64,000 nt of DNA from Pseudomonas sp. DTU12.3 (GCF_004124275.1 NZ_CP027218.1:5916501-5980500), one strand, 5' to 3'; positions 1 through 10,064 are shown, numbered from the stretch's first letter. The notes: generated by a model not told the origin, from the letters alone. Numbers and translations are program-made.

Positions 1-929
1 GCCAGCATGTTGCCCGGCACGTCGTTGTTGCCGTAGACCAGCGGACGCTCGCAAGCACCGGTCGCCAGCACCACTCGCTTGGCGCGGACACGGTGAATAC
101 GCTGACGCACCTGACCAATCGGCGCACGGTCACCGAGGTGATCGGTAAGGCGTTCGTGAATGGTCAGGAAGTTGTGGTCGTGGTAACCGTTGACCGTGGC
201 GCGCGGCAACAGCAGCACGTCCGGGGTGTTCTTCAGTTCGGTGATGACACTGGCGACCCAGTCCATCGCCGGTTTGCCGTCGAGGCTTTCGCGCGAGTCG
301 AGCAGGCTGCCGCCGAACTCTTCCTGCTCGTCCGCCAGAATCACCCGGGCCCCGCTGCGCGCAGCAGCCAGAGCAGCGGCGAGACCGGCAGGGCCAGCAC
401 CGACGATCAGCACGTCGCAATGCTGGTTCATGTAGTCGTAAGTGTCCGGATCGACTTCGGTCGGCGAACGGCCCAGACCGGCAGCCTTGCGAATGTACTT
501 CTCGTAGGTCATCCAGAACGACTGCGGATACATGAAGGTTTTGTAGTAGAAACCCGGCGGCATCAGCTTGCCGCCGACCTTGCCGAGAATGCCCATCATG
601 TCGTTGTTGACGCTCGGCCAGCCGTTGGTGCTGGTCGCAACCAAACCTTGATACAGCGCCTGTTGCGTGGCGCGCACGTTGGGGATTTGCGTGGCTTCGG
701 TAGCACCGATCTGGAGCACTGCGTTCGGCTCTTCGGCACCGGCGGCGAAGATCCCGCGAGGACGCGAATATTTGAAGCTGCGGCCAATGATGTCGACGCC
801 GTTGGCGATCAGCGCGGCGGCCAGCGAGTCACCCTCGAAGCCTTTGTAGCTCTGACCGTTGAAGGTGAAGCTCAGCACTTTGTTGCGGTCGATCCGTCCA
901 CCGTTGGACAGGCGATTGGTCTGGCTCAT
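1..929 (-). CDS. soxA: Sarcosine oxidase alpha subunit, N-terminal part (runs off the window)
   Basis: Large subunit of heterotetrameric sarcosine oxidase, which oxidises sarcosine to glycine and passes the one-carbon unit to tetrahydrofolate. About 309 codons are visible; the family has roughly 1000 residues, so two thirds lie outside. The visible part starts MSQTNRLSNGGRIDR, followed by the N-terminal 2Fe-2S-like domain typical of SoxA and then a dinucleotide-binding fold (VLIVGAGPAGLAAALAAAR, about residues 170-190). The ATG overlaps the soxD stop codon (ATGA at 926-929), which fixes the start and implies translational coupling. It is the fourth gene of glyA-soxB-soxD-soxA; soxG would be expected next, beyond position 1. 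Confidence 0.95.
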   Translation of the reverse strand, partial: MSQTNRLSNGGRIDRNKVLSFTFNGQSYKGFEGDSLAAALIANGVDIIGRSFKYSRPRGIFAAGAEEPNAVLQIGATEATQIPNVRATQQALYQGLVATSTNGWPSVNNDMMGILGKVGGKLMPPGFYYKTFMYPQSFWMTYEKYIRKAAGLGRSPTEVDPDTYDYMNQHCDVLIVGAGPAGLAAALAAARSGARVILADEQEEFGGSLLDSRESLDGKPAMDWVASVITELKNTPDVLLLPRATVNGYHDHNFLTIHERLTDHLGDRAPIGQVRQRIHRVRAKRVVLATGACERPLVYGNNDVPGNML

Positions 930-1255
930 ACCTTCTCTCCCAGCGCCGTCGTGGCTGTTTTCGCCGAATCAGCCTTGTCGGTGAATTGCGGCTTGGTGCC
1001 GATCTTGTAGGTCTCGAGAATCTCGTAGGTCACGGTGTCGCGGGTGACGTTGAAGTACTGACGGCAACCGGCAACGTGATCCCACAACTCGTGATGCAGA
1101 CCGCGCGGGTTATCGCGGAAAAACATGTAGTCGCCCCACTCTTCATCAGTGCAGGCGCCTGGATCGAGCGGGCGCGGAATGTGCGCCTGACCGGATGCGT
1201 GGAATTCCTCTTCGGAGCGCAGTTCGCCGCAGTGAGGACAGAAGATATGCAACAT
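926..1255 (-). CDS. soxD: Sarcosine oxidase delta subunit
   Basis: Small (109 aa) subunit of heterotetrameric sarcosine oxidase. Its start, MLHIFCPHCGELRSEEEF, carries the CPHCG motif and a later His/Cys pattern (HVAGCRQYF), the zinc-binding features of SoxD. The length is normal for the family. It follows soxB by 14 bases and overlaps soxA by the ATGA junction. A ribosome site (GGAG, read on the minus strand) lies just upstream of the ATG. The subunit has no known catalytic role; it is structural in the complex. Confidence 0.95.
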   Translation of the reverse strand: MLHIFCPHCGELRSEEEFHASGQAHIPRPLDPGACTDEEWGDYMFFRDNPRGLHHELWDHVAGCRQYFNVTRDTVTYEILETYKIGTKPQFTDKADSAKTATTALGEKV

Positions 1256-1269
1256 GGGGATTTCTCCTG

Positions 1270-2520
1270 TTAGTGGGCGACAGCCGCAGCGCCGTGTTCA
1301 TCGATCAACGCACCGTTGTGGAAACGGTCGATGGAGAAAGGTGCGGCCAATGGGTGCATTTCACCCTTGGCCAGACTCGCGGCAAACACGTTGCCCGAGC
1401 CAGGAGTCGCTTTGAAACCACCGGTGCCCCAACCGCAGTTGAAGAACATGTTCGGTACCGGGGTTTTCGAAATGATCGGGCAAGCGTCCGGGGTGGTGTC
1501 GACGATGCCGCCCCACTGACGGTTCATGCGCACGCGCGACAACACCGGGAACATCTCGACGATGGCCTGAATGGTGTGTTCGATCACCGGGTACGAACCG
1601 CGCTGGCCGTAGCCGTTGTAGCCGTCGATACCGGCGCCGATCACCAGGTCGCCCTTGTCGGACTGGCTGATGTAACCGTGCACGGCGTTGGACATGATCA
1701 CGCTGTCGATAATCGGTTTGATCGGTTCGGACACCAACGCTTGCAGCGGGTGGGATTCGATCGGCAGACGGAAACCGGCGAGCTTGGCCATGTGTCCGGA
1801 GTTACCGGCGGTGACCACACCGACGCGCTTGGCGCCAATGAAACCCTTGTTGGTTTCAACACCGATGCACACGCCGTTTTCCTTGCGGAAACCGATCACT
1901 TCGGTCTGCTGGATCAAGTCCACACCGAGGGCGTCGGCGGCACGGGCAAAGCCCCAGGCCACGGCATCGTGGCGCGCCACGCCGCCGCGACGCTGAACAG
2001 TTGCGCCCATCACCGGGTAGCGAGTGTTTTTCGTGCAGTCTAGGTACGGAATCTCGTCAGCGACTTGCTTGGCATTGAGCAGTTCGCCATCGACGCCGTT
2101 GAGGCGGTTGGCGCTGACCCGACGCTCGGAATCACGGATGTCCTGCAGGGTGTGGCACAGGTTGTAGACGCCACGCTGGGAGAACATCACGTTGTAGTTC
2201 AGGTCTTGCGACAGGCCTTCCCACAATTTCATCGCGTGTTCGTAAAGGTGCGCCGACTCGTCCCACAGGTAGTTGGAGCGCACGATGGTGGTGTTGCGCG
2301 CGGTGTTACCGCCACCCAGCCAGCCCTTCTCGACCACGGCGACGTTGGTGATGCCGTGTTCTTTCGCCAGGTAGTAGGCAGTCGCCAGACCGTGCCCGCC
2401 GCCACCGACGATGACCACGTCGTAGACCTTCTTCGGCGTCGGTGTGCGCCACATGCGCTGCCAGTTTTCGTGGTGGCTGAGGGAGTGTTTGAAGAGGCCG
2501 AAGCCCGAATAGCGTTGCAT
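1270..2520 (-). CDS. soxB: Sarcosine oxidase beta subunit
   Basis: The flavin-bearing subunit (416 aa) that carries out the oxidation of sarcosine to glycine with release of H2O2. An FAD-binding GGGGHG motif lies at about residues 38-43 (VVIVGGGGHGLATAYYLA), followed by the DAO-type fold. The C-terminal CGWGTGGFKATPGSG segment is the usual flavin-contacting loop of SoxB. The length is normal. It sits 20 bases after the glyA stop codon and 14 bases before soxD, so it is inside the operon. The start ATG (MQRYSGFGLFKHS) matches the known N-terminus type of the family. Confidence 0.96.
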   Translation of the reverse strand: MQRYSGFGLFKHSLSHHENWQRMWRTPTPKKVYDVVIVGGGGHGLATAYYLAKEHGITNVAVVEKGWLGGGNTARNTTIVRSNYLWDESAHLYEHAMKLWEGLSQDLNYNVMFSQRGVYNLCHTLQDIRDSERRVSANRLNGVDGELLNAKQVADEIPYLDCTKNTRYPVMGATVQRRGGVARHDAVAWGFARAADALGVDLIQQTEVIGFRKENGVCIGVETNKGFIGAKRVGVVTAGNSGHMAKLAGFRLPIESHPLQALVSEPIKPIIDSVIMSNAVHGYISQSDKGDLVIGAGIDGYNGYGQRGSYPVIEHTIQAIVEMFPVLSRVRMNRQWGGIVDTTPDACPIISKTPVPNMFFNCGWGTGGFKATPGSGNVFAASLAKGEMHPLAAPFSIDRFHNGALIDEHGAAAVAH

Positions 2521-2540
2521 AGTCAGTTACTCCAGAACAC

Positions 2541-3794
<1,254 letters not shown>

Positions 3795-3910
3795 CGCGTC
3801 TCTCCCAGCGGCATCTGTGCGCCATTCGTCTCGGTAAGGCACCGGCAATCACGGCAGTGCCCTTTGATGCCGATGGTATGACCGGCGCAGACAGCTCAAA
3901 TGCCTGCGCG

Positions 3911-3936
3911 CGCCACGCAAAGGTGCGTTTACGACA
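3911..3936 (-). promoter_or_regulatory. Candidate activator site upstream of glyA-sox
   Basis: On the plus strand CGCCA (3911) and CGACA (3932) stand 21 bases apart. The stretch 3922-3936 (GGTGCGTTTACGACA) resembles 26331-26345 in front of the dipeptidase-dgc operon (GGTGCAAAAACGACA). AraC-family activators such as GbdR bind direct repeats about two helical turns apart, so this is a candidate GbdR site. This is inference from pattern only. Confidence 0.35.
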
Positions 3937-3964
3937 TGGCTGGAAATGACTAGAAGGATGCAAT

Positions 3965-4054
3965 CCCCTGTAGGAGCTGCCGAAGGCTGCGATCTTTTGA
4001 CTTTGGCTTTTTCAAGATCAAAAGATCGCAGCCTTCGGCAGCTCCTACAGGGGG
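3965..4054. repeat. Family A inverted repeat (REPIN-like)
   Basis: Two arms, each about 36 bases and nearly perfectly complementary (CCCCTGTAGGAGCTGCCGAA... and its inverse), flank a short AT-rich centre. It lies between the divergently placed glyA operon and the 3' end of the TraX-like gene. The same arms recur six more times in the window. Confidence 0.9.
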
Positions 4055-4056
4055 TT

Positions 4057-4767
4057 TTAGACGAGCAACTGGCGGATGGCGAGCAGCAGGAGGAAATGTG
4101 CGGGATAAAGGGCGTAAGCCCAACGCCGCATCGGCGGTGGCTGAAGATGTCGCCCATGTCGCAACAGGAACATTCCGAGCATTGGCGCAAGCAGACAGGT
4201 GGCAATGCCGAGGATCGCGACGCTACTGCCAAATCTCGTCGAGTCGTACAGCACTTGCCATTGATTCGCTGCGAGGCATATCAAACCCGGCAACAGGCTG
4301 AAATACCACGGCCGGCGAAACAGCAGCAGCATCGCCAACGGCAGCAGCACCCCGAAGAACCCGAACATCAGCCGCTCCGGGAATACAGCGGCAAGTGTCA
4401 CTGCACTTACCGCCAGCAGTCGTGAAACCCAAACCGGATCCTGCCACCCCCGCGCCACCAGCAAACCCAGCGCCAGCGTCGGCAGCACATTCAACGTATC
4501 CGGCTCCGGAATGTACAACCGATACGGAATCTCGCTCACCGCACTGAACAGCAACAACCAGCCCAGATACCGCCACTCCATCCTCCGCGACCCATCGCGC
4601 GCCAGATTCGCCGCCATCGCCAGACAAAACCACGGAAACGCCAGCCGCCCCGGCACATACAGCCAATCGACGGAGAACCCGACATATCGCAGGTGATCGA
4701 GCAACATGCTCAGCAGCGCCAGCCACTTGAGCAGATCCAGCGCGCCGTCGCGTTTAGTCAGGTGCAT
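4057..4767 (-). CDS. TraX-family integral membrane protein
   Basis: A 236-residue polytopic membrane protein with about eight hydrophobic segments. MHLTKRDGALDLLKWLALLS and the following MLLDHLRYVGF match the N-terminus of the TraX family. In F plasmids TraX acetylates pilin; chromosomal homologues have no settled role and are related to acyltransferase-type membrane proteins. I chose the ATG at 4767 because the extra 30 residues from an upstream in-frame start at 4857 do not look like protein of this family. No conjugation genes are nearby. The 3' end abuts the family A repeat. It is transcribed toward glyA's promoter region and divergently from ltaE. Confidence 0.8.
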   Translation of the reverse strand: MHLTKRDGALDLLKWLALLSMLLDHLRYVGFSVDWLYVPGRLAFPWFCLAMAANLARDGSRRMEWRYLGWLLLFSAVSEIPYRLYIPEPDTLNVLPTLALGLLVARGWQDPVWVSRLLAVSAVTLAAVFPERLMFGFFGVLLPLAMLLLFRRPWYFSLLPGLICLAANQWQVLYDSTRFGSSVAILGIATCLLAPMLGMFLLRHGRHLQPPPMRRWAYALYPAHFLLLLAIRQLLV

Positions 4768-4893
4768 AATCGGCCTGCGTCCATGTAATGTTCTGACAGC
4801 GACATCCCGTGTGCTCCCCGGAAGATCTTCGGTAAAGTGCGCACCCTCATTGACCACGAGCCTTCACAAGAGTCTCGACCACGGAAGCCGGCC

Positions 4894-5934
4894 ATGACCG
4901 ACAAGAGCCAACAATTCGCCAGCGACAACTACTCCGGTATCTGCCCTGAAGCCTGGGCTGCCATGGAGCAGGCCAACCACGGCCACCAACGCGCTTATGG
5001 CGACGATGAATGGACCGCACGCGCGTCCGATCATTTCCGCAAACTGTTCGAAATTGACTGCGAAGTATTCTTCGCCTTCAACGGCACCGCCGCCAACTCG
5101 CTGGCCCTGTCGTCGCTGTGCCAGAGTTACCACAGCGTGATCTGCTCGGAAACCGCCCACGTCGAAACCGACGAATGCGGCGCGCCGGAATTCTTCTCCA
5201 ACGGCTCGAAACTGCTGATCGCCGGCACTGAAAACGGCAAGATCACCCCGCAGTCGATCCGCGAAGTCGCGCTCAAGCGCCAGGACATCCACTACCCGAA
5301 ACCGCGCGTCGTGACCCTGACCCAAGCCACCGAAGTCGGCAGCGTCTACACCCCGGAAGAAGTCCGCGCCATCAGCGCCACGTGCAAGGAGTTGGGCCTG
5401 CACCTGCACATGGACGGCGCGCGCTTCTCCAACGCCTGCGCCTTCCTCGGCTGCTCGCCAGCCGATCTGACCTGGAAGGCCGGCGTTGACGTGCTGTGCT
5501 TCGGCGGCACGAAAAACGGCATGGCCGTGGGTGAAGCGATTCTGTTCTTCAACCACAAGCTGGCGGAAGATTTCGATTACCGCTGCAAACAGGCCGGGCA
5601 ACTGGCGTCGAAAATGCGCTTCCTCTCGGCACCATGGGTCGGCATTCTCGAAACCGACGCCTGGCTCAAATACGCCCGCCACGCCAACCACTGCGCGCAA
5701 TTGCTGGCCGAGCTGGTCAGTGACATTCCGGGCGTTGAACTGATGTTCCCGGTGCAGGCCAACGGCGTATTCCTGCAACTCTCGGAACCGGCCATTGCCG
5801 CCCTGACCGCGAAGAACTGGCGTTTCTACACCTTCATCGGCAAGGGCGGCGCACGCTTCATGTGCTCGTGGGACACCGAAGAAGAACGCGTCCGCGAACT
5901 CGCCCGCGACATCCGCGAAGTCATGTCCGCCTGA
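4894..5934 (+). CDS. ltaE: Low-specificity L-threonine aldolase
   Basis: PLP enzyme (346 aa) cleaving threonine and allo-threonine to glycine and acetaldehyde. The PLP lysine is K207 in CFGGTKNGMA; the substrate and cofactor motif HMDGARFSNA is near residue 172. The start at ATG 4894 (MTDKSQQFASDNYSG) is the family-typical N-terminus; an upstream in-frame start at 4837 adds 19 unlikely residues. It stands alone between two family A repeats. Its link to glycine metabolism fits the neighbourhood: glycine from threonine enters the same pool as glycine from betaine. Confidence 0.94.
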   Translation: MTDKSQQFASDNYSGICPEAWAAMEQANHGHQRAYGDDEWTARASDHFRKLFEIDCEVFFAFNGTAANSLALSSLCQSYHSVICSETAHVETDECGAPEFFSNGSKLLIAGTENGKITPQSIREVALKRQDIHYPKPRVVTLTQATEVGSVYTPEEVRAISATCKELGLHLHMDGARFSNACAFLGCSPADLTWKAGVDVLCFGGTKNGMAVGEAILFFNHKLAEDFDYRCKQAGQLASKMRFLSAPWVGILETDAWLKYARHANHCAQLLAELVSDIPGVELMFPVQANGVFLQLSEPAIAALTAKNWRFYTFIGKGGARFMCSWDTEEERVRELARDIREVMSA

Positions 5935-5953
5935 CCTGACTCCACACCCTCCC

Positions 5954-6039
5954 CTGTAGGAGCTGCCGCAGGCTGCGATCTTTTGATTTGTTTTTTAAGA
6001 TCAAGATCAAAAGATCGCAGCCTGCGGCAGCTCCTACAG
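5954..6039. repeat. Family A inverted repeat (REPIN-like)
   Basis: Paired arms CTGTAGGAGCTGCCGCAGG and inverse around an AAGATCAAGATC centre. It lies between ltaE and the SDR gene and carries the GCAGG variant of the arm. Confidence 0.9.
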
Positions 6040-6111
6040 AGATTGCGTTGCCCTTGGTCTACATTGTCTGTCGAGCCCTTCGCTCACATAACAATAAGCA
6101 GGAGCATCGGC

Positions 6112-6936
6112 ATGTCGTTACAAGGCAAAACCCTGTTCATCACCGGCGCCAGCCGTGGCATTGGTCGTGAGATTGCGCTGCGTGCCGCGAGGGACGGGGC
6201 CAATATCGTGATTGCGGCGAAGAGCGCGGAGCCTCACGCGAAACTGCCCGGCACCATTCACAGCGTCGCTGCGGAAGTCGAAGCGGCGGGTGGCAAGGCG
6301 CTGGCGTTGCAGGTGGATGTGCGTGATGAGGATGGCGTGCGCCAGGCTCTCGCCCAAGCCAACGAACATTTCGGCGCGATCGATGCGCTGGTGAACAACG
6401 CCGGGGCGATCAAGTTGACCGGTGTGCAGCACATCGAACTCAAGCGTTTCGACCTGATGCACCAGATCAACACCCGCGCGGTATTGCTGTGCAGCCAGGC
6501 CGCCCTGCCCTATCTGAAGAAATCCGCCGGGCACATTCTCAACCTGTCGCCGCCGCTGAATCTGGCGAACAAATGGTTTGCACAGTTCAGCCCTTACACG
6601 GTGACCAAGTACGGCATGAGCATGCTGACGCTGGGGATGAGCGAGGAATTTGCCAGTTACGGGATCAGCGTCAATTCGCTGTGGCCGCAGACGATGATCG
6701 CTACGGCGGCGATTGAGTTTCAGTTGGGTAATCGGGAGTCGTTCAAACAGGCGCGTCTGCCTTCGATCATGGCGGATGCGGCGCATGTGATTCTGGATAG
6801 CCGCGGGCGGCAGATCACCGGCCGGCTGTTGATTGATGAGGACGTTTTGCGGGAGAGCGGTGTGACGGAGTTCGGACAATATCGCTTTGATCGAGAAAGC
6901 GACGCGGCGTTGATGCCGGATTTGTTTATCGACTGA
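6112..6936 (+). CDS. Short-chain dehydrogenase (HSDL2-like)
   Basis: NAD(P)-dependent oxidoreductase of the short-chain family, 274 aa. The cofactor motif TGASRGIG is at residues 11-18, NNAG near residue 95, and the catalytic Y162-x3-K166 is in SPYTVTKYG; the catalytic Ser is in LNLSPPLN. The long loop after the first strand and the SPPLN motif resemble the N-terminal domain of HSDL2-type proteins. The substrate is unknown. The ATG at 6112 has a CAGGAG ribosome site eight bases upstream; the longer in-frame reading from 5983 only translates the family A repeat. It is monocistronic and followed by family C repeats. Confidence 0.88.
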   Translation: MSLQGKTLFITGASRGIGREIALRAARDGANIVIAAKSAEPHAKLPGTIHSVAAEVEAAGGKALALQVDVRDEDGVRQALAQANEHFGAIDALVNNAGAIKLTGVQHIELKRFDLMHQINTRAVLLCSQAALPYLKKSAGHILNLSPPLNLANKWFAQFSPYTVTKYGMSMLTLGMSEEFASYGISVNSLWPQTMIATAAIEFQLGNRESFKQARLPSIMADAAHVILDSRGRQITGRLLIDEDVLRESGVTEFGQYRFDRESDAALMPDLFID

Positions 6937-6939
6937 AAA

Positions 6940-7249
6940 GCCCCTCACCCTAGCCCTCTCCCGGAGGGAGAGGGGACTGAATGGGGGATATTTGAGAATT
7001 ACGCCGACGTGAAACTGCTTTGCCGAATCCACAATCGATAAGGTCATTCAGGTCGGTGTAGAACGCCAGACACCTCGGTCGGCCCCCTCCCAGAGGGAGA
7101 GGGCGCTGATTGGGGGATGCTCAAGGAATACGTCGACCTGAATCTGCTTTGCCGAATCCACAATCGATAAGGTCTTTCAGGTCGATGTATAGCGCCAGAC
7201 ACCTCGGTCGGCCCCCTCTCCCTCTGGGAGAGGGATGGGGTGAGGGGTA
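6940..7249. repeat. Family C repeat block with two tandem 129-bp units; fills a 338-bp gap
   Basis: The block opens with CCCCTCACCCTAGCCC... and closes with the inverse (...GGGGTGAGGGG). Inside, a unit containing CTGCTTTGCCGAATCCACAA starts at 7015 and again at 7144. Each unit ends in an arm reading CCCCCTCCC(AGAGGGAGAGGG). No coding signal is present. Similar internal sequence recurs at 41864-42044, so this looks like a non-autonomous repeated element rather than random spacer. Confidence 0.8.
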
Positions 7250-7274
7250 AGCCGTACGCAAAAATTCGCCCCAC

Positions 7275-8375
7275 TCAGAAATCGATCCGCACATCGCCTT
7301 TAGGCACGCTGCAGCAAGACAGAATGTACCCCTCGGCCTCGTCGTCCTCGGTAATCCCGCCGTTGTGCTCCATCTCCACTTCGCCCCCCAGCTTGAGCAC
7401 CTTGCACGTCCCGCAAATGCCCATGCCGCACGCCTTCGGAATCATCAACCCAAGCTTCGCCGCTGCCGCATGCACAGTCTCGCCCGGTGCCACACGAATG
7501 CTCTTGCCCGACGAAGTGAACTCGACCTGATGCAGATCCGCCGCATCGATTTCCGGTGCATCCGCAGCCTGCTCGGCTTGCTCCACCGCATCGGCACGCG
7601 CTTCCGGTGGCGTCGCACCAAACGACTCTTCGTGATAACGCGACATGTCGTAACCGGCCACTTCCAGCATGCGCTTGACCGCGTTCATGTACGGCGTCGG
7701 CCCGCAGCAGAACACTTCGCGCTCAAGGAAGTCCGGGACCATCAGCTCAAGCATCTTGTGGTTCAGGTAACCGCGATACCCAGCCCACGGCTCACCCAAG
7801 CCGTGCTTCTCACAAATCAGGTGCAAGCTGAAGTTGTCGATCCGCGACGCCATATGCTCCAGCTCGCGGTGATAGATGATGTCTTTCGGCGAACGCGCGC
7901 TGTGGATAAAGGTCATGTCGACGTTGGCGTTGGTGTCGTAAAACCAGCGCGCCATCGACATGCATGGCGTGATGCCGACGCCGCCACTGAGGTACAAGAC
8001 TTTCGGGCTCGGGAAGTCGATGGCATTGAACAGGCCGACCGGCCCGTGCACCGCCAACTCTTGCCCCTCATGAAGCGTGTCGTGCAACCAGTTGGAAACC
8101 TTGCCACCCGGCACGCGCTTGATCGTCACCGAAAAGCTGTACGGCACCGACGGCGAACTGGAGATCGTGTACGAGCGCATGATCGGCTGGCCTTCGATTT
8201 CCAGCTCCAGGGTGACGAACTGCCCGGGTTTGAAGAAGAACAGGATCGGCTGATCAGCCATGAAGCAGAAGGTGCGCACGTCCCAGGTTTCCTGGATGAC
8301 TTTGACGCAACGGACGATGTGTCGGCCATTGGCCCAGGTCTGGGTGGTGACCGGATTCAGGAAGCTGTTGGACAT
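7275..8375 (-). CDS. gbcB: Glycine betaine demethylase, ferredoxin reductase component
   Basis: Electron-transfer partner of the Rieske oxygenase GbcA: it moves electrons from NAD(P)H through FAD and a 2Fe-2S centre. At 366 aa it shows an FNR-type FAD domain (RSYTISSSP, about residues 58-66), an NAD domain (LYLSGGVGITPCMSM, about 127-141) and a C-terminal plant-type ferredoxin domain with ligands in CGMGICGTCKV and a final Cys in YILSCCS. The ATG at 8375 (MSNSFLNPVTTQ) is preceded by GGAG; a GTG four codons upstream is possible. It is divergent from gbcA, sharing a roughly 300-bp control region. Confidence 0.95.
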   Translation of the reverse strand: MSNSFLNPVTTQTWANGRHIVRCVKVIQETWDVRTFCFMADQPILFFFKPGQFVTLELEIEGQPIMRSYTISSSPSVPYSFSVTIKRVPGGKVSNWLHDTLHEGQELAVHGPVGLFNAIDFPSPKVLYLSGGVGITPCMSMARWFYDTNANVDMTFIHSARSPKDIIYHRELEHMASRIDNFSLHLICEKHGLGEPWAGYRGYLNHKMLELMVPDFLEREVFCCGPTPYMNAVKRMLEVAGYDMSRYHEESFGATPPEARADAVEQAEQAADAPEIDAADLHQVEFTSSGKSIRVAPGETVHAAAAKLGLMIPKACGMGICGTCKVLKLGGEVEMEHNGGITEDDEAEGYILSCCSVPKGDVRIDF

Positions 8376-8671
8376 GCTGTTCTCCACGGCCGACTGTCGG
8401 CCTCATGTCGGCGATTCTGCGTATAGCGCAGACCGTCCGTTTACCTATCCGCGACATCGGCATACTTATCGCGACCAGCCCCCAACCACCGGGGGTTGCG
8501 CGTCGGGAACAGATTGCACCATGTCGCCCATGGATAAGGTTCCGCCCAGCGCCGGCCCCACACTCGCCTCACACCAAGACGAATTCTTTACACCTTGCGT
8601 AGCAACCGTTAACAGCACACCTGATCAGCCACTTTTCGCCGGCCACGCAGATGGCCTTGAGGATCAAATCG
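8376..8671. promoter_or_regulatory. gbcB-gbcA divergent control region
   Basis: A 296-bp non-coding stretch serving both gbc genes. At 8447-8456 it contains ATCCGCGACA, identical to 26367-26376 upstream of the dipeptidase-dgc operon, and CGACC at 8472, 20 bases after the first CGACA. A GC-rich inverted repeat (CCCCCAACCACCGGGGG) follows at about 8478-8494. In P. aeruginosa this region is activated by GbdR (established knowledge); the exact site here is inferred. Confidence 0.45.
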
Positions 8672-9967
8672 ATGGACGTCACCGCAAAAATCAGCCTGGG
8701 CGATCCGCTGGAACCCGCACGCAAGGCCACCGCACAAATGCTCCAGGAGCGCGAGCGGACGTTTTCGCTGCCACAGCCGTTCTATAGCGACGAGCGGCTG
8801 TTCGATATCGACATGCAGGAGATCTTCCAGAAAGAGTGGTTGATCGCCGGCATGACCTGCGAGATCCCGGCCAAGGGCAACTACCTGACCCTGCAGATCG
8901 GCAAGAACCCGATCATCGTCATCCGAGGCGCCGAGGGTGTGGTGCATGCGTTCCATAACGTCTGCCGTCACCGTGGCTCGCGCCTGTGCACCAGTGAAAA
9001 AGGCAAAGTCGCCAAACTGGTCTGCCACTACCACCAGTGGACGTACGAGCTGGACGGCCGCCTGCTGTTCGCCGGCACCGAAATGGGCGCCGACTTCGAC
9101 ATGAAGCAGTACGGCCTCAAACCGGTGAACGTGAAGACCGCCGGCGGCTACATCTTTATCAGTCTGGCGGAAAATCCGCCGGCCATTGATGACTTCCTGT
9201 CGACGCTGAACCATTACATGGAACCGTACGACATGGAAAACACCAAGGTGGCGATCACCACCACCTTGATGGAAAAGGCCAACTGGAAACTGGTGCTGGA
9301 AAACAACCGCGAGTGCTACCACTGCAACGCGTCGCACCCGGAACTGCTGAAAACCCTGCTGGAATGGGACGACGTCACCGACCCGCGCGCCGATCAGGCG
9401 TTCAAGGATCACGTCGCCGCGTCCGCTGCAGCGTGGGAAGCCGAGAAAATTCCTTATGCCCACGCCAGTTTCGGCCTGCGCAACCGCATCGTGCGCATGC
9501 CACTGCTCAAGGGCACCGTGTCGATGACCCTCGACGGCAAACAGGGCTGCGCGAAACTGATGGGCCGGATCAAAAACCCGGATCTGGGCTCGATGCGCAT
9601 CCTGCACCTGCCGCACTCGTGGAACCACTGCATGGGCGATCACATCATCGTCTTCACCGTGTGGCCGATCAGCGCGCAGGAAACCATGGTCACCACCAAG
9701 TGGATCGTGCACAAGGACGCGGTCGAGGGCGTGGATTACGACGTCGAGCGCATGCGTCAGGTGTGGGATGCGACCAACGATCAGGATCGACGTCTGGCGG
9801 AAGAGAACCAGCGCGGGATCAACTCGACGGCGTATCAGCCTGGGCCTTATTCGAAGACCTATGAGTTTGGCGTGGTCAACTTCGTGGATTGGTACAGCGA
9901 GCGCTTGCTGAATAACCTTGGGGCCGAGCCTGCGCCTTACCTCAAAGGCGTCCCCGTCCAAGGCTAA
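8672..9967 (+). CDS. gbcA: Glycine betaine demethylase, Rieske oxygenase component
   Basis: Removes one methyl group from glycine betaine, giving dimethylglycine and formaldehyde. It has 431 aa. Rieske 2Fe-2S ligands are in CRHRGS and CHYHQW (C-x-H ... C-x2-H, about residues 100-123). The mononuclear iron site is in NRECYHCNASH (about residues 212-222). I chose ATG 8672 (MDVTAKISLGDP) because AGGA precedes it at good spacing, whereas the in-frame ATG at 8651 has no ribosome site. It is divergent from its reductase gbcB. It feeds DgcA/DgcB encoded at 20451-24615. Confidence 0.95.
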   Translation: MDVTAKISLGDPLEPARKATAQMLQERERTFSLPQPFYSDERLFDIDMQEIFQKEWLIAGMTCEIPAKGNYLTLQIGKNPIIVIRGAEGVVHAFHNVCRHRGSRLCTSEKGKVAKLVCHYHQWTYELDGRLLFAGTEMGADFDMKQYGLKPVNVKTAGGYIFISLAENPPAIDDFLSTLNHYMEPYDMENTKVAITTTLMEKANWKLVLENNRECYHCNASHPELLKTLLEWDDVTDPRADQAFKDHVAASAAAWEAEKIPYAHASFGLRNRIVRMPLLKGTVSMTLDGKQGCAKLMGRIKNPDLGSMRILHLPHSWNHCMGDHIIVFTVWPISAQETMVTTKWIVHKDAVEGVDYDVERMRQVWDATNDQDRRLAEENQRGINSTAYQPGPYSKTYEFGVVNFVDWYSERLLNNLGAEPAPYLKGVPVQG

Positions 9968-9976
9968 AAGCAAAGG

Positions 9977-10044
9977 CTTCGCGAGCAGGCTCGCTCCCAC
10001 ATTTGGAATGCGTTCCAACTGTGGGAGCGAGCCTGCTCGCGAAG
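9977..10044. repeat. Family B inverted repeat
   Basis: Arms CTTCGCGAGCAGGCTCGCTC and inverse with a short centre. It lies between the convergent ends of gbcA and the metallophosphoesterase gene, where it could also act as a transcript end. Confidence 0.9.
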
Positions 10045-10064
10045 AGGCCGGCCCAGTCACCGCC

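Noticed and set aside
4057..4767. TraX-like gene as a sign of an integrated conjugative element
   Set aside because: No other transfer gene, integrase or att-like repeat lies nearby; chromosomal TraX homologues are common in Pseudomonas.
8478..8494. Terminator in the gbc control region
   Set aside because: GC-rich inverted repeat without T-run and between divergent promoters.
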